Shown here piece after piece: positions 1 to 10,716 of a stretch of 64,000 nucleotides of DNA (the stretch's first letter is position 1; each line of letters opens with the position of its first letter). Made by a program: the position numbers and the translations under genes. Source of the DNA: an uncultured Porphyromonadaceae bacterium (GTDB lineage Bacteria > Bacteroidota > Bacteroidia > Bacteroidales > Muribaculaceae); NCBI GenBank assembly GCA_900540205.1, contig UQER01000015.1, positions 1-64,000 of the forward strand, read 5' to 3'. The notes under the pieces are model-generated. The model worked only from the letters and a program-made list of their open reading frames with translations, did not search any database and was not told the DNA's origin.

Positions 1-2
1 CA

Positions 3-20
3 GTCGCGACAGGTCGCGAC
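3..20. repeat. Two copies of the palindrome GTCGCGAC
   Basis: The 8-base palindrome GTCGCGAC occurs twice, ten bases apart, at the very edge of the window. It lies in non-coding sequence upstream of the secDF promoter and may belong to a longer intergenic repeat cut off by the window edge. No function can be assigned. Confidence 0.5.
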
Positions 21-95
21 CCTACAAGTTGATGGATGCGACGTCAGGTTACAAGTATAAAATGCACCGAACTTTCGGCTAGAACCTCTAAAATG

Positions 96-126
96 TTTGA
101 GTTATTGCGGATTATTCGTATATTTG
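96..126 (+). promoter_or_regulatory. Bacteroidetes-type promoter upstream of secDF
   Basis: TTTG (96-99), a 19-base spacer and TATATTTG (119-126) match the Bacteroidetes -33/-7 consensus TTTG-N19-TAnnTTTG. Transcription would start near 131-134 and give a leader of about 200 bases before secDF. I see no convincing gene between 1 and 332; a 75-codon open frame there lacks any recognisable feature. Confidence 0.6.
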
Positions 127-332
127 CAAGCTGAAAATGTACTGCTGCACCGCATTGCGGGGCAGGATTATGCGCTGTCAGTCTCATTGTCAATGGGTTG
201 CTCGGCGCATTGGCTATGTTTTTCACATCGGCACAGGCGGCTGCCTGATAGCCTCGGGAAGGCTTCCCGGTGCTGCCGGAGCAACGGAAAAAATAATAGA
301 AATAATAACCTAAATACTTTTTAACAAACCAC

Positions 333-3248
333 ATGCAAAGCAAAGGAACCCTCGGAAGCATCATTGCGGGTGTTATCGCGATTTTCTTGGTGCTTGTGTG
401 CCTTTTCTACCTGTCGTTCACTCTGGTGAGCTCGAAACAGGAAGCCAAAGCAGAGCAGTATGCTCTGGTTGCGGCAGGGCAGCAGGGCAAGAACTCCGAG
501 CAGTACAACAAGGCCTACAAAGCCTACATCGATTCAATCAGCAAGCAGCCTGTATGGCTGGGTTACAACTACAACGAAGTGCAGAAATGGGGTGTGGGTC
601 TCGGCCTCGACCTCAAGGGCGGTATGAACGTGATTCTTCAGGTCTCGATGCCCGACATGCTTCGCTCCATGAAGAACGCCGACGCCGACGAGGCCTTTGA
701 AAAGGCCCTGGCCAACACCGACTCGATCATCGCCGGCAACCATTCGAGCGATTACGTGGGCACATTCGTCGACCAGTACCGTCGTCTCAATCCCGGCGCC
801 GACTATTCGGTTGTGTTCAGCTCGATTGTAAAACAGGGACAGAGCGACAAGGATGTTGCCTCCACACTGAAATCGGAAGTGAAGGACCGTGTGAACAATT
901 CGGCCACCAACGTGCTCCGTTCGCGTATCGATGCCTATGGTGTGGTTTCGCCCAATATCCAGGTTCTTCAGGACAACGACGGCCAGATTCTTCTCGAGCT
1001 CCCCGGTGTGAAGGAACACCAGCGTGTGCGCGAGCTTCTGCAGCGTTCTGCCAACCTCGAATTCTACGAGTGCTACGGCTCGAACGAGATTGCCGGTCAG
1101 GTGGCACAGCTTGACAACGCCCTGCGTGCCAAGAACGGCACCGGCCTGCGCGAGCGCTTCCTGATGATCAACACCGACGCATCGCCTATCTTCGGTATCG
1201 CCACCGCAAAAGAGCGCGAGAACATCGACGCCCTTCTGGCTACACCCGAAGCAAAACAGTATCTTCCCTCCAACCTCCGTCTGCGCTGGAGCGTGAAACC
1301 CTCGCCGGTGAACTTCACCGACACGGTGACACACCAGGACCGTCAGATCGACACCTACCAGCTCATCGCCCTGCGCGCCACCAACGGTGGTCCCGCGCTT
1401 GACGGTTCCTGCGTGGTAGGCGCTACAAGCGACTTCGACCAGATGCAGGGCAACGTGGTCTCGATGACCATGAATGCCGACGGCGCACGCGACTGGGCCC
1501 GCATCACACAGCGCAACATCGGTCACCCCGTGGCCATCGTGCTTGATGATCTGGTTTACTCTTACCCCAACATCCGTCAGGCCATCGAAGGCGGCCGCTC
1601 GCAGATCACGGGCGACTTCACCGTCGAGGAGGCTCAGGACTTGGCCAACGTGCTCAAGAGCGGTAAGATGACCGCCAAGGTCGACATTATCTCCGATATG
1701 GTTATCGGTCCGTCGCTCGGTCAGCAGGCCATCGAATCGGGTATCTGGTCGTTCATCGTGGCACTCGTGCTCCTGATGGTGTTCATGTGCTGCATCTACG
1801 GCGTGATCCCCGGCCTGATCGCCAACTTCGGTCTTATCTGCAACCTCTTCTTCACATTCGGTATCCTCGCATCGTTCCAGGCAGTGCTTACCCTCAGCGG
1901 TATCGCCGGTATCGTGCTCGCGCTGGGTATGGCCGTTGACGCCAACGTGCTCATCTTCGAGCGTGCCAAAGAGGAACTCCGCGCCGGCAAGACAGTGCGC
2001 ACCGCCATCGCCGACGGTTACTCCAACGCCTTCTCGGCCATCTTCGACTCTAACCTCACATCTATTATCACCGGTGTGATCCTGCTGTTCTTCGGAACAG
2101 GTCCCATCAAGGGCTTCGCAACAACCCTTATCATCGGTATTGTCTGCTCGTTCTTCACCGCCGTTTACCTCACACGCATCTTCTTCATCGCGTTTGGCAA
2201 GCGCAAGGCGTTCCAGAACCTCACATTCACCACAGGCATTTCGCGCAACCTGTTCAACAACAATAACTTCAACTTCCTGGGCGCACGCAAGGTATCGTTC
2301 CTCGTTGTTGGCGCGTTTGTCTGCATCGTTGTCATCTCGCTCTTTGTCCGTGGCCTCAACCAGGGCATCGACTTCTCGGGCGGCCGTAACTACGTTGTGA
2401 AATTCGAGAAACCCGTCAAGACCGACAACCTGCAGCGTCTGCTCACCCCCGTGTTCAACACCGACGGCAACGTGGCTTCGGTTTCGGTAATCACCATCGA
2501 GAACTCCAACCAGGTGCGTATCTCCACCAACTACAAGATCGGTTCGTCGGAGGATGCATCGGCCATCGAAGGTGAAATCACCGACAAGCTCTACAATGTG
2601 TTCAAGGCCGAAGGTCTTCTGCCCAACGGCATGACTCTCGAAGAGTTCTCCACCACCGACGAGACCCAGGGTATCCTGTCGTCGCAGACCGTAGGCCCGA
2701 CTGTGGCAAACGACATGCGCAACAAGGCATACATCGCCGTGATTCTTTCGCTTGCAGCCATGTTCTTCTACATCCTGCTCCGCTTCCGCAATGTGGCCTT
2801 CTCGCTCGGCGCACTTGCCGCCGTTGCGTTCACCGCATTCTCGATCATCGGCTTCTACTCGCTCTTCTGGGGCGTTCTGCCTTTCGCAATGGAGATCGAC
2901 CAGACCTTCATCGCCGCCATCCTGACCATCATCGGTTATCAGATCAACGATACGGTGGTTGTGTTCGACCGCGTGCGTGAAAACATCGGCCTCTATCCCA
3001 AGCAGGATTTCTTCACCACAGTGAACAAATCGCTCAACTCGACCCTCGGACGAACCATCATGACCTCCACCTCGACCCTGCTGGTGCTCCTCTGCATCTT
3101 CATCCTCGGCGGTGACTCCATCCGTTCGTTCATCTTCGCCATGCTCTTCGGTGTGATCACCGGTACGCTGGCCACACTCTTCATCGCAACTCCCGTTGCC
3201 TATCTGGTCAACACCCGCAAAGCCGGTAACGTTGCCAAGCAGGCCTAA
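333..3248 (+). CDS. secDF: Protein translocase subunit SecDF (fused)
   Basis: SecD and SecF fused in one 971-residue chain, the normal arrangement in Bacteroidetes. It uses the proton gradient to help preproteins leave SecYEG on the periplasmic side. An N-terminal membrane segment (about 11-30) precedes the SecD signature DLKGG (93-97). A periplasmic P1 region and a SecD membrane block containing GMAVDANVLIFER (about 534-546) follow. The SecF half starts near 650 and has GIDFSGGR (about 679-686) and a second membrane block with QINDTVVVFDR (about 870). The length fits the family. The gene stands alone, with its own promoter upstream and two tandem hairpins downstream; it converges on sufS. 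Confidence 0.97.
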   Translation: MQSKGTLGSIIAGVIAIFLVLVCLFYLSFTLVSSKQEAKAEQYALVAAGQQGKNSEQYNKAYKAYIDSISKQPVWLGYNYNEVQKWGVGLGLDLKGGMNVILQVSMPDMLRSMKNADADEAFEKALANTDSIIAGNHSSDYVGTFVDQYRRLNPGADYSVVFSSIVKQGQSDKDVASTLKSEVKDRVNNSATNVLRSRIDAYGVVSPNIQVLQDNDGQILLELPGVKEHQRVRELLQRSANLEFYECYGSNEIAGQVAQLDNALRAKNGTGLRERFLMINTDASPIFGIATAKERENIDALLATPEAKQYLPSNLRLRWSVKPSPVNFTDTVTHQDRQIDTYQLIALRATNGGPALDGSCVVGATSDFDQMQGNVVSMTMNADGARDWARITQRNIGHPVAIVLDDLVYSYPNIRQAIEGGRSQITGDFTVEEAQDLANVLKSGKMTAKVDIISDMVIGPSLGQQAIESGIWSFIVALVLLMVFMCCIYGVIPGLIANFGLICNLFFTFGILASFQAVLTLSGIAGIVLALGMAVDANVLIFERAKEELRAGKTVRTAIADGYSNAFSAIFDSNLTSIITGVILLFFGTGPIKGFATTLIIGIVCSFFTAVYLTRIFFIAFGKRKAFQNLTFTTGISRNLFNNNNFNFLGARKVSFLVVGAFVCIVVISLFVRGLNQGIDFSGGRNYVVKFEKPVKTDNLQRLLTPVFNTDGNVASVSVITIENSNQVRISTNYKIGSSEDASAIEGEITDKLYNVFKAEGLLPNGMTLEEFSTTDETQGILSSQTVGPTVANDMRNKAYIAVILSLAAMFFYILLRFRNVAFSLGALAAVAFTAFSIIGFYSLFWGVLPFAMEIDQTFIAAILTIIGYQINDTVVVFDRVRENIGLYPKQDFFTTVNKSLNSTLGRTIMTSTSTLLVLLCIFILGGDSIRSFIFAMLFGVITGTLATLFIATPVAYLVNTRKAGNVAKQA

Positions 3249-3265
3249 GGAAACATAACACTACC

Positions 3266-3349
3266 GGTTTGCTCCGGTCACTCCGGAGCAAGCCGATAAA
3301 AGCAAAATGAAAGCCCCCGGCACCGATTGGTGCCGGGGGCTTTCATTTT
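3266..3349. terminator. Two tandem hairpins, the second a 21-bp perfect stem
   Basis: The first hairpin (3266-3294) has a 12-bp stem with one G-U pair and a five-base loop. The second has a perfect 21-bp stem (3304-3324 with 3329-3349) and a GATT loop. Its A-rich left foot and T-rich right foot allow it to terminate transcription in both directions, serving secDF and the converging suf genes. Confidence 0.85.
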
Positions 3350-3358
3350 GTTCTATCC

Positions 3359-3416
3359 GGCTATCTTAGCTATTATAGCTATTATAGCTATCGTAGCTAT
3401 CTTGGCTGTTTTAAGC
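3359..3416. repeat. TAGCTATNN tandem repeat, locus 1
   Basis: A 9-base unit TAGCTATNN repeats about five to six times with small variations. It begins at the stop codon of sufS (minus strand) and runs toward the terminator of the converging secDF. The same unit appears near 6925-6962 and 10668-10716. Confidence 0.85.
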
Positions 3417-4625
3417 CAGCATGGGCTGAATGCGGTGGAGGGCCTTGATGAAGGCTCGGGCCTCGTCCATGGTGTTGTAAAGGCCGAACGATGCGCGCAC
3501 GGTGCCTTCGATGCCGAGCGATTCCATCAGCGGCTGTGCGCAATGATGACCTGTGCGTACGGCTACGCCGAGCTTGTCGAGCAGCATCCCGGTGTCATAG
3601 TGGTGGGCGTTGCCGAGCAGGAAAGAAATCACCGCACATTTGCCCGGAGTGGTGCCGAAGATGCGCATGCCGGGAATCTTCTGCATTTCCGTCGTGGTCC
3701 ATTCAAGCAGCTCATGCTCGTGCGCGGCTATGTTGTCGATGCCCACGCGTTCCAGGAAGTCGAGACACGACGACAGGGCGGCGATGTCGACGAAATCAGG
3801 TGTGCCGGCCTCGAATTTCAGGGGGAGTTCGGCAAAAGTGGTCTTTTTGAAACTTACGTGCGAAATCATTTCGCCGCCACCCTGATAGGGGGGCATTTTC
3901 TCGAGCCATTCCTCCTTGCCGTAAAGGATGCCCACGCCTGCGGGACCATACATCTTGTGGGAGGAGAATGCATAGAAATCCACATCGAGCGCGCGCACGT
4001 CGATGTGCATGTGGGGCGCGGCCTGAGCACCGTCTACAAGCACGGGTACACCCATCGAGTGGGCATATTCCACAATTTCGCGTATGGGGTTGACCGTTCC
4101 GAGGACGTTCGACACGTGGCAGATGCTCACCAGGCGCGTGCGCTCGTTGAAATGTGCGCGGAACGCCTCCATGTCGAGCGAGCCGTCGGGATGGATGGGC
4201 ACCACGCGCAGCAGCACACGCTTGCGGTTGCCGAGCAGCTGCCAGGGCACTATGTTGGCATGGTGCTCCATCACCGTGAGGATAATCTCGTCGTTGTTCT
4301 CGAGGAACGAGCCGAAGCTCGAGGCCACGAGATTGATGGCCTCGGTGGTGCCGCGGGTGAAAATCACCTCGGAGGTGGAGGCGGCGTTGATGTAGGCACG
4401 CACCTTTTCGCGTGTGGCTTCCATCATGCCGGTGGCCTCCTGCGATATGGAGTGAACGCCGCGGTGCACGTTGGCCTTGTGCTCGAAGTACATGGCCTCG
4501 ATGGCATCCACCACCTGTCGCGGGGTCTGCGAAGTGGCGGTGTTGTCGAGGTAGACAAGCGGCTTGCCGTATATTTTACGGTCGAGAATGGGAAATTCCT
4601 TGCGGAGTTCTTCAACTGAGTACAT
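3411..4625 (-). CDS. sufS: Cysteine desulfurase SufS
   Basis: A PLP-dependent, group II cysteine desulfurase that takes sulfur from cysteine for Fe-S cluster assembly on SufBCD. The protein has 404 residues. The PLP lysine is K224 in SSHKMYGPAG, and the catalytic cysteine is C362 in RTGHHCAQP. The PLP-binding aspartate lies in VDGAQ (about 198-202). I chose the ATG at 4625 (MYSVEEL) because the open frame upstream of it only adds low-complexity sequence and would overlap the end of sufD. It is the last gene of the suf cluster. No sufE or sufU is visible nearby. Confidence 0.95.
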   Translation of the reverse strand: MYSVEELRKEFPILDRKIYGKPLVYLDNTATSQTPRQVVDAIEAMYFEHKANVHRGVHSISQEATGMMEATREKVRAYINAASTSEVIFTRGTTEAINLVASSFGSFLENNDEIILTVMEHHANIVPWQLLGNRKRVLLRVVPIHPDGSLDMEAFRAHFNERTRLVSICHVSNVLGTVNPIREIVEYAHSMGVPVLVDGAQAAPHMHIDVRALDVDFYAFSSHKMYGPAGVGILYGKEEWLEKMPPYQGGGEMISHVSFKKTTFAELPLKFEAGTPDFVDIAALSSCLDFLERVGIDNIAAHEHELLEWTTTEMQKIPGMRIFGTTPGKCAVISFLLGNAHHYDTGMLLDKLGVAVRTGHHCAQPLMESLGIEGTVRASFGLYNTMDEARAFIKALHRIQPMLA

Positions 4626-4650
4626 GCTTGGAAGATGTTTGTTTAAGTGA

Positions 4651-4666
4651 GTCAGACTTGTCTGAC
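4651..4666. repeat. Small inverted repeat between sufD and sufS
   Basis: GTCAGAC-TT-GTCTGAC forms a 7-bp palindromic hairpin in the 70-base gap between sufD and sufS. Similar TCNGAC-rich sequence follows it (to about 4685). It may modulate read-through to sufS or be a REP-like remnant. Confidence 0.4.
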
Positions 4667-4695
4667 GATTCCGACAGGTCGGGCTTGGTGTGGGT

Positions 4696-6054
4696 TCAGG
4701 ATTGGGAGCATTCACTGCACGTGGCGCGCTGGCCGGCAAACCGGCATTCAACCATGTGGCGAAGGCGGTCGCGCAGGGGGAGGAGGTCGATGGAGTCGAT
4801 CACGTCCATCATGAACGCCTGCATCAGCATGCGTCGGGCTTCGTTGAGGGGTATGCCGCGGGTCTGCATGTAGAACAGCGCGCTGTCGTCGAGCTGCCCT
4901 GTTGTGGCGCCGTGCGAGCATTTCACATCGTCGTTGTAGATGAGCAGCTGAGGCTTGGTGTGCATGCGTGCCCGGGTAGATGCCAGGATGTTGCGGTTCG
5001 ACTGGTATGCCTCCACGAACTGCGAGCATGAAGCCACTTCGATGCTCCCCTCGAAAGCGCCAGAGGCGCTTTCGTCGAGCACGTATTTGAACAGCTGGTT
5101 GCTGTGGCCGTGATGCCCTTCATGCACAAGGGAGGACGAGTTGTCGATATGCTGGTTGGCTGAGCCTATGGCCATGCCGGAAAGGCGCGTGCGTGTATGG
5201 TCGCCTGCAACCCGGATGCTGAAGTCGTTGCGTGTCACGCCGTTGGTGAGGGTGGCTGTGCAAACGTTCACCGACGAGTCGGTGGCCTGACTGACGAACA
5301 TGCGGCTGCACCGGGCCGTGTCGGCCGATGATTCCTCGATGTCATACCATTCCACTGTGGCGTTGTCGCCGGCGAATATCTCCACCACTTCGCTCGACAT
5401 TACGGGCTGGCTTTCGGGGCGTGTGTGGTCGCATTTGAGCACCGCTATGTGCGAGTCGGCCTCGGCCACAAGGAGTGTGCGCCGGGCTGCCATAAGCGGG
5501 AATCCGGCCTGAAAAATCTGTACAATCTGCAGCGCTTTCTCGAGCCTTACGCCGCGGGCCACGTGGATGAACACGCCGTCCTGACACAGCAGGGTGTTGA
5601 GCCTTGCGGCGGCATCGGCCGGCCCGGAGGCGGCCTGTGAGCAGAGGGCGTCGTAATAACGCTCCACAATGTCGGGATATGCCTTTGCGGCATATGCCAG
5701 CGAGCACACCGTCACGCCGTCGGGCAGATTGCCCAGCAGGGTGGGGGTGGCGGCAAAGCGGTCGTTGACCACAACTCCGAGCAGCGTGGATAGGTTGGGC
5801 ACACCGCAGCGGAAGGATGCGGCCACGTCGGCGGGGATGTCAACGCGGTTGATGTTCACGCCGAAATCCGGGGCGAACATATCGTTGACCGAAGTTTTCT
5901 CGAACCCCTCGTCGCCGCTGTCGGCCAGGCGCCCAGCCATTTTCAGGTTCTGCAGGGCCTGCGGTCGGCGCGCGTTCAGCGCTCCGGCGCTGTGGGCGTC
6001 GATGGTGTCGCGGTTCGACTCGTAAAGGTCGATATATTGTTCAAGTGAATTCAT
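4696..6054 (-). CDS. sufD: Fe-S cluster assembly protein SufD
   Basis: A scaffold partner of SufB in the SufBC2D complex, acting in the cytoplasm. The start at 6054 (MNSLEQYIDLYESN) gives 452 residues; earlier in-frame starts run through low-complexity Thr/Arg sequence and are unlikely. The C-terminal beta-helix region contains the family pattern KCSHGATTGQLD, followed by RGIPLNEARRML, as in SufB/SufD proteins. The gene lies 79 bases downstream of sufC and 70 bases upstream of sufS on the same strand, consistent with one transcript. Confidence 0.93.
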   Translation of the reverse strand: MNSLEQYIDLYESNRDTIDAHSAGALNARRPQALQNLKMAGRLADSGDEGFEKTSVNDMFAPDFGVNINRVDIPADVAASFRCGVPNLSTLLGVVVNDRFAATPTLLGNLPDGVTVCSLAYAAKAYPDIVERYYDALCSQAASGPADAAARLNTLLCQDGVFIHVARGVRLEKALQIVQIFQAGFPLMAARRTLLVAEADSHIAVLKCDHTRPESQPVMSSEVVEIFAGDNATVEWYDIEESSADTARCSRMFVSQATDSSVNVCTATLTNGVTRNDFSIRVAGDHTRTRLSGMAIGSANQHIDNSSSLVHEGHHGHSNQLFKYVLDESASGAFEGSIEVASCSQFVEAYQSNRNILASTRARMHTKPQLLIYNDDVKCSHGATTGQLDDSALFYMQTRGIPLNEARRMLMQAFMMDVIDSIDLLPLRDRLRHMVECRFAGQRATCSECSQS

Positions 6055-6133
6055 CTTCGAGTGGGAGACTTTGATGTGAAATTTGTGTGCACGGGCAGCA
6101 TTGATATTGTCAGTGCGTGTGCCGGTGCGTGTG

Positions 6134-6889
6134 TCAGTCCTTGAGCCAGTCGTAGCCTTTCTCTTCAAGTTCAAGTGCCAGTTCAGGGCCTCCGGTGCGC
6201 ACAATGCGGCCTTTGTAGAGCACATGCACGAAGTCGGGCTTGATGTAGTCGAGCAGGCGCTGGTAGTGGGTGATGACGATGGTGGCGTTGCGGTCGGTGC
6301 GCAGCTGGTTCACACCACCTGCCACCACGCGCAGGGCGTCGATGTCGAGTCCGGAGTCGGTCTCGTCGAGAATCGACAGCCTCGGCTCGAGCACTGCCAT
6401 CTGGAAAATCTCGTTGCGCTTTTTTTCGCCTCCCGAGAACCCCTCGTTGACCGAGCGCGATGCAAGTTTGTTGTCAAGTTCCACTATGGCACGCTTCTGG
6501 CGCATGAGTTTCAGGAAATCTCCGGCGCTCAGCGGCGCTTCGTTGAAGTATTCGCGCTTGGCGTTGACGGCGGCACGCATGAAGTTGACCATCGACACGC
6601 CGGGAATCTCCACCGGATACTGGAACGAGAGGAACAGACCCTCGTGGCTGCGGTCCTCGGGCGAGAGGGCCAGCAGGTCGAGCCCGTGGAAATCCACCGA
6701 GCCGCCGGTGACGGTGAATGCCGGATTGCCGGCAAGCACACTCGAGAGGGTGGACTTGCCCGAGCCGTTGGGCCCCATTATGGCATGCACTTCGCCCGGA
6801 TGCACTTCCAGGTCGATTCCTTTGAGAATTTCCTTGTTGTCGATGCTTGCACGCAGGTCGGTGACTTTAAGCAATATTTCGTTGTTCAT
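6134..6889 (-). CDS. sufC: Fe-S assembly ATPase SufC
   Basis: The ABC-type ATPase of the SufBCD complex; it drives the conformational change for cluster assembly and is not a transporter. The protein has 251 residues with Walker A GPNGSGKST (39-47), the ABC signature in the GFSGGEKKR segment (about 152-160) and Walker B at LSILDETDSGLD. The ETDSGLD form is typical of SufC. It starts MNNEILLKV and follows sufB after a 76-base gap that holds a TAGCTAT-type repeat. Confidence 0.96.
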   Translation of the reverse strand: MNNEILLKVTDLRASIDNKEILKGIDLEVHPGEVHAIMGPNGSGKSTLSSVLAGNPAFTVTGGSVDFHGLDLLALSPEDRSHEGLFLSFQYPVEIPGVSMVNFMRAAVNAKREYFNEAPLSAGDFLKLMRQKRAIVELDNKLASRSVNEGFSGGEKKRNEIFQMAVLEPRLSILDETDSGLDIDALRVVAGGVNQLRTDRNATIVITHYQRLLDYIKPDFVHVLYKGRIVRTGGPELALELEEKGYDWLKD

Positions 6890-6924
6890 CAGAAGCAGGA
6901 TTTGTTTTGTGTTCAGTTTTGTGG

Positions 6925-6962
6925 TTATAGCTAAGATAGCTATTGTTGCTAAGATGGCTGGC
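6925..6962. repeat. TAGCTATNN tandem repeat, locus 2 (degenerate)
   Basis: About four degenerate copies of the AGCTAT-centred unit lie just after the sufB stop codon and before sufC (minus strand). They are the same family as 3359-3416 and 10668-10716. Here the flanking genes are co-directional rather than convergent. Confidence 0.7.
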
Positions 6963-6965
6963 GCG

Positions 6966-8432
<1,467 letters not shown>

Positions 8433-8544
8433 GTCACGTTGCGGACAAAAGGGAATATTGTATATGATACGGATTATCTGTATGTAGGCAACCCACAGGT
8501 TATCTATTTGAGAACAACCGGCAGGCCGTTAAGGTTGATGCCTG

Positions 8545-9042
8545 TCAGCAGCCTGTCACCCACCCTAAGAGAGCCGGACCGAGGTTGAGGATGGCATGGA
8601 TGGCATGGCCGTTGCCGATAGTCGACATAGCTCCGAAGTTTGTAGAGGGTTTGATGGTCAGCCACAGGTTGAGCAGCAGGCTCAGGCCCAGCATCCATTC
8701 GAAGCAGTAGAACACGGCGCCTCCGATGCGGTCGAGTGCCCCAAGGCTCAGCGCGTGGGCTGCGGTCTTGAAGAAGTGTGCCACAAGTCTCACCCCCAGA
8801 TAGCCTGCAAGGAACAGGATGATGTTGGCAAGCACACAGTCGGTATAGGTGGGTGCGGTCTGAAGTCCGGCACTGTCTGTTCCGGCAATCACAGCTGCCA
8901 TCCAGTCGGAGCCTATGTGGCAGAGGAGCACTCCAAGAAGCAATCCGCCCAGCGAGCCGGCCTGCACAATCAGGCCCTTGCGGAAACCGAGCACCACCGA
9001 CACCACAAAAATCACAAGTATAACAATGTCAAGCTTGGTCAT
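8545..9042 (-). CDS. CvpA family inner-membrane protein
   Basis: A 165-residue protein with four predicted membrane segments (about 3-19, 26-47, 65-92 and 105-125). Its N-terminus, DIVILVIFVVSVVLGFRKG, is the classic CvpA opening (DxxIL...G...G). Family members are linked to colicin V secretion and cell-envelope homeostasis, but the mechanism is not settled. It sits first in the suf transcription direction, 112 bases before sufB. Confidence 0.85.
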   Translation of the reverse strand: MTKLDIVILVIFVVSVVLGFRKGLIVQAGSLGGLLLGVLLCHIGSDWMAAVIAGTDSAGLQTAPTYTDCVLANIILFLAGYLGVRLVAHFFKTAAHALSLGALDRIGGAVFYCFEWMLGLSLLLNLWLTIKPSTNFGAMSTIGNGHAIHAILNLGPALLGWVTGC

Positions 9043-9111
9043 TGGTAACAGTAACGGGAGTCCTTTGTTTTCTCAGAGATGGTTGAAACTGAAGCCATCT
9101 TAATTATAGTG

Positions 9112-9119
9112 CAAATTTA
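9112..9119 (-). promoter_or_regulatory. TAnnTTTG promoter element for the cvpA-suf cluster
   Basis: TAAATTTG on the minus strand, about 70 bases upstream of the cvpA-like start, matches the Bacteroidetes -7 box. I could not identify a clear -33 TTTG. Confidence 0.45.
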
Positions 9120-9228
9120 ACACATATTTCCATGAGTAGGGGTAAATGGGAGCGATTTTTCACATGTGTTGTAAACCTTTGGGGCAGACGGTGTGTTAAG
9201 CTAAATGAATGTTAAAACTATTTGCTCT

Positions 9229-9753
9229 ATGAAAAAAATCATTTTCGCACTTTTGGCTCTTATCGTTTCGGCCGGTGCAAGTAAGGCTGACGCAGTGGAA
9301 CTGCAGGTGGGTTACGGCGGCTACACGCAGATGGATGCCACAAACTGTCATGACCACTGGCATGGTGTCAACAACGCCTGGGGCGCCCTCACCGCTGGTG
9401 TGAACTTCAATGTGCTCCGCAATTTCGCAATCGGCCCGAGCTACACGTTCTCGAGCTGCACCACCAAGGGCGGCCCTGAACATTCGTCAATCGCCTACCA
9501 TGCCATCATGCTCAACGGACGCTACCATTACTGGAGCAACCGCATCGTCTCGCTCTATGGCCATGTCGGGCTGGGTGCCGTGATTTCGCACATGATGCCA
9601 TATCATGGCGACTCCTACAACTGCACCTATTTCGCCTACCAGTTCTCGCCGCTGGGCGCGCACGTGAGCATCTCGCCGTCGTGGGCCATCTTCGGTGAAC
9701 TTGGCTTCGGTGCCCAGGGCTTGCTGCAGGTCGGCTTCCGCTTCAATCTCTGA
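9229..9753 (+). CDS. Small outer-membrane beta-barrel-like protein
   Basis: A 174-residue exported protein. The chosen start, MKKIIFALLALIVSAGASKA, is an evident signal peptide; an in-frame ATG 24 bases upstream would only lengthen it. The mature part alternates aromatic and polar residues and ends GLLQVGFRFNL, with a terminal aromatic pattern typical of outer-membrane barrels. Its length suggests an eight-strand barrel (OmpW/OmpX-like). No specific family is recognised. A strong terminator follows. Confidence 0.7.
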   Translation: MKKIIFALLALIVSAGASKADAVELQVGYGGYTQMDATNCHDHWHGVNNAWGALTAGVNFNVLRNFAIGPSYTFSSCTTKGGPEHSSIAYHAIMLNGRYHYWSNRIVSLYGHVGLGAVISHMMPYHGDSYNCTYFAYQFSPLGAHVSISPSWAIFGELGFGAQGLLQVGFRFNL

Positions 9754-9803
9754 CGCTGTTGGAAAAATTTGGTATTAATTCTTGAATTTTTGAGATTATT
9801 CGG

Positions 9804-9839
9804 TAAGGCGGTGTGCCATGTTTGCGGCACACCGCCTTA
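9804..9839. terminator. Intrinsic terminator, 14-bp perfect stem
   Basis: A perfect 14-bp stem (9804-9817 with 9826-9839) with an 8-base loop follows the barrel-like gene. A T-rich tract precedes it, and it is close to symmetric. Confidence 0.8.
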
Positions 9840-9856
9840 TTGCCGGAAATAATTCG

Positions 9857-9864
9857 TAAATTTG
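9857..9864 (+). promoter_or_regulatory. TAnnTTTG promoter element for the thioesterase gene
   Basis: TAAATTTG, 35 bases upstream of the thioesterase ATG and just past the preceding terminator, fits the Bacteroidetes -7 consensus. Confidence 0.5.
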
Positions 9865-9898
9865 GCACACCGAACCGTGAAATTCAGAAACTCCAGCC

Positions 9899-10654
9899 AT
9901 GGCAAAGGAAAAAATTTTGGAACAGACCTACTTTCTCACTCCGGCCGAATGCAATCCGGAGGGGAGGATGCCCATAACCCTTCTCATCAACCGTCTCATC
10001 GAGGTGGCCACGCTGCATGCCAATCAGCTTGGCATCGGATATGACTCGCTGGTGGAGCGGCACGGCACATGGGTGCTGTCGCGCGTGGCTGTGGAGATGC
10101 GCCTGTATCCGGGTGTAAATGACCACTATACGGTACGCACATGGGTCAACGGCATCAACCGCCTCTTTTCGGAGCGCTGTTTTGAAATTGTCCTGACCGA
10201 TACCGGCGAGACAATAGGATATTCCCGCACAATCTGGGCGGTGATGAACACCGACACACGCACGGTGGCCGACATCTCGCACATGGAATGGATTTCAACC
10301 ATGATTCCCGAAGGGAAGGAATGCCCTATTGCGCCTCCTGAACGCCCCCGTCCGGTGCAGGATGTGACCCACACCGAGAACTACCGATTCAATTACTGCG
10401 ACCTTGATTTCAACCGGCATGTGAACTCATCCCGCTACATTGAGCTGCTCCTGAACCAGTGGACGCTTGATTTCCACGACCATAACCGCCTTACGCGCTT
10501 CGAGATAGCCTATATGCACGAGGCTTATTTCGACGAGGAGGTGGAGGTGCGCCTGGCAGAGCACACCGAGGGCGTCACGGTGAATGTGCGTGCCGAGCTG
10601 CTGCACGACGGCAATGCCCTCTGCCGCTCGGTGCTCGCGTTCAATCCGCGTTGA
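9899..10654 (+). CDS. Acyl-ACP thioesterase (FatA/B-type, double hotdog)
   Basis: A cytoplasmic enzyme that releases free fatty acids from acyl carrier protein. The 251-residue chain contains two hotdog domains. The first (about 1-130) carries the long helix LINRLIEVATLHANQLG. The second (about 155-251) carries the catalytic pattern DLDFNRHVNSSRY, with the Asn/His pair of plant-type acyl-ACP thioesterases. The length is normal for bacterial members. It is monocistronic with its own promoter and converges on the EFR1-type gene, with a TAGCTAT repeat between the two stops. Confidence 0.9.
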   Translation: MAKEKILEQTYFLTPAECNPEGRMPITLLINRLIEVATLHANQLGIGYDSLVERHGTWVLSRVAVEMRLYPGVNDHYTVRTWVNGINRLFSERCFEIVLTDTGETIGYSRTIWAVMNTDTRTVADISHMEWISTMIPEGKECPIAPPERPRPVQDVTHTENYRFNYCDLDFNRHVNSSRYIELLLNQWTLDFHDHNRLTRFEIAYMHEAYFDEEVEVRLAEHTEGVTVNVRAELLHDGNALCRSVLAFNPR

Positions 10655-10667
10655 GCGGATGGCTACA

Positions 10668-10716
10668 AGCTAAAGCAGCTAAAATAGCTATTATAGCTAT
10701 CATAGCTATTTTAGGC
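10668..10716. repeat. TAGCTATNN tandem repeat, locus 3
   Basis: About four to five copies of the AGCTATNNT unit fill the gap between the converging thioesterase and EFR1-type genes, starting at the stop codon of the latter. The same family occurs at two other sites in the first 11 kb. Confidence 0.85.

Noticed and set aside
97..324. 75-codon open frame in the secDF leader
   Set aside because: No recognisable feature; the promoter overlaps its start.
3327..4619. Long open frame antisense to sufS
   Set aside because: It lies entirely opposite a well-supported gene, shows no family pattern and starts inside the terminator and repeat.
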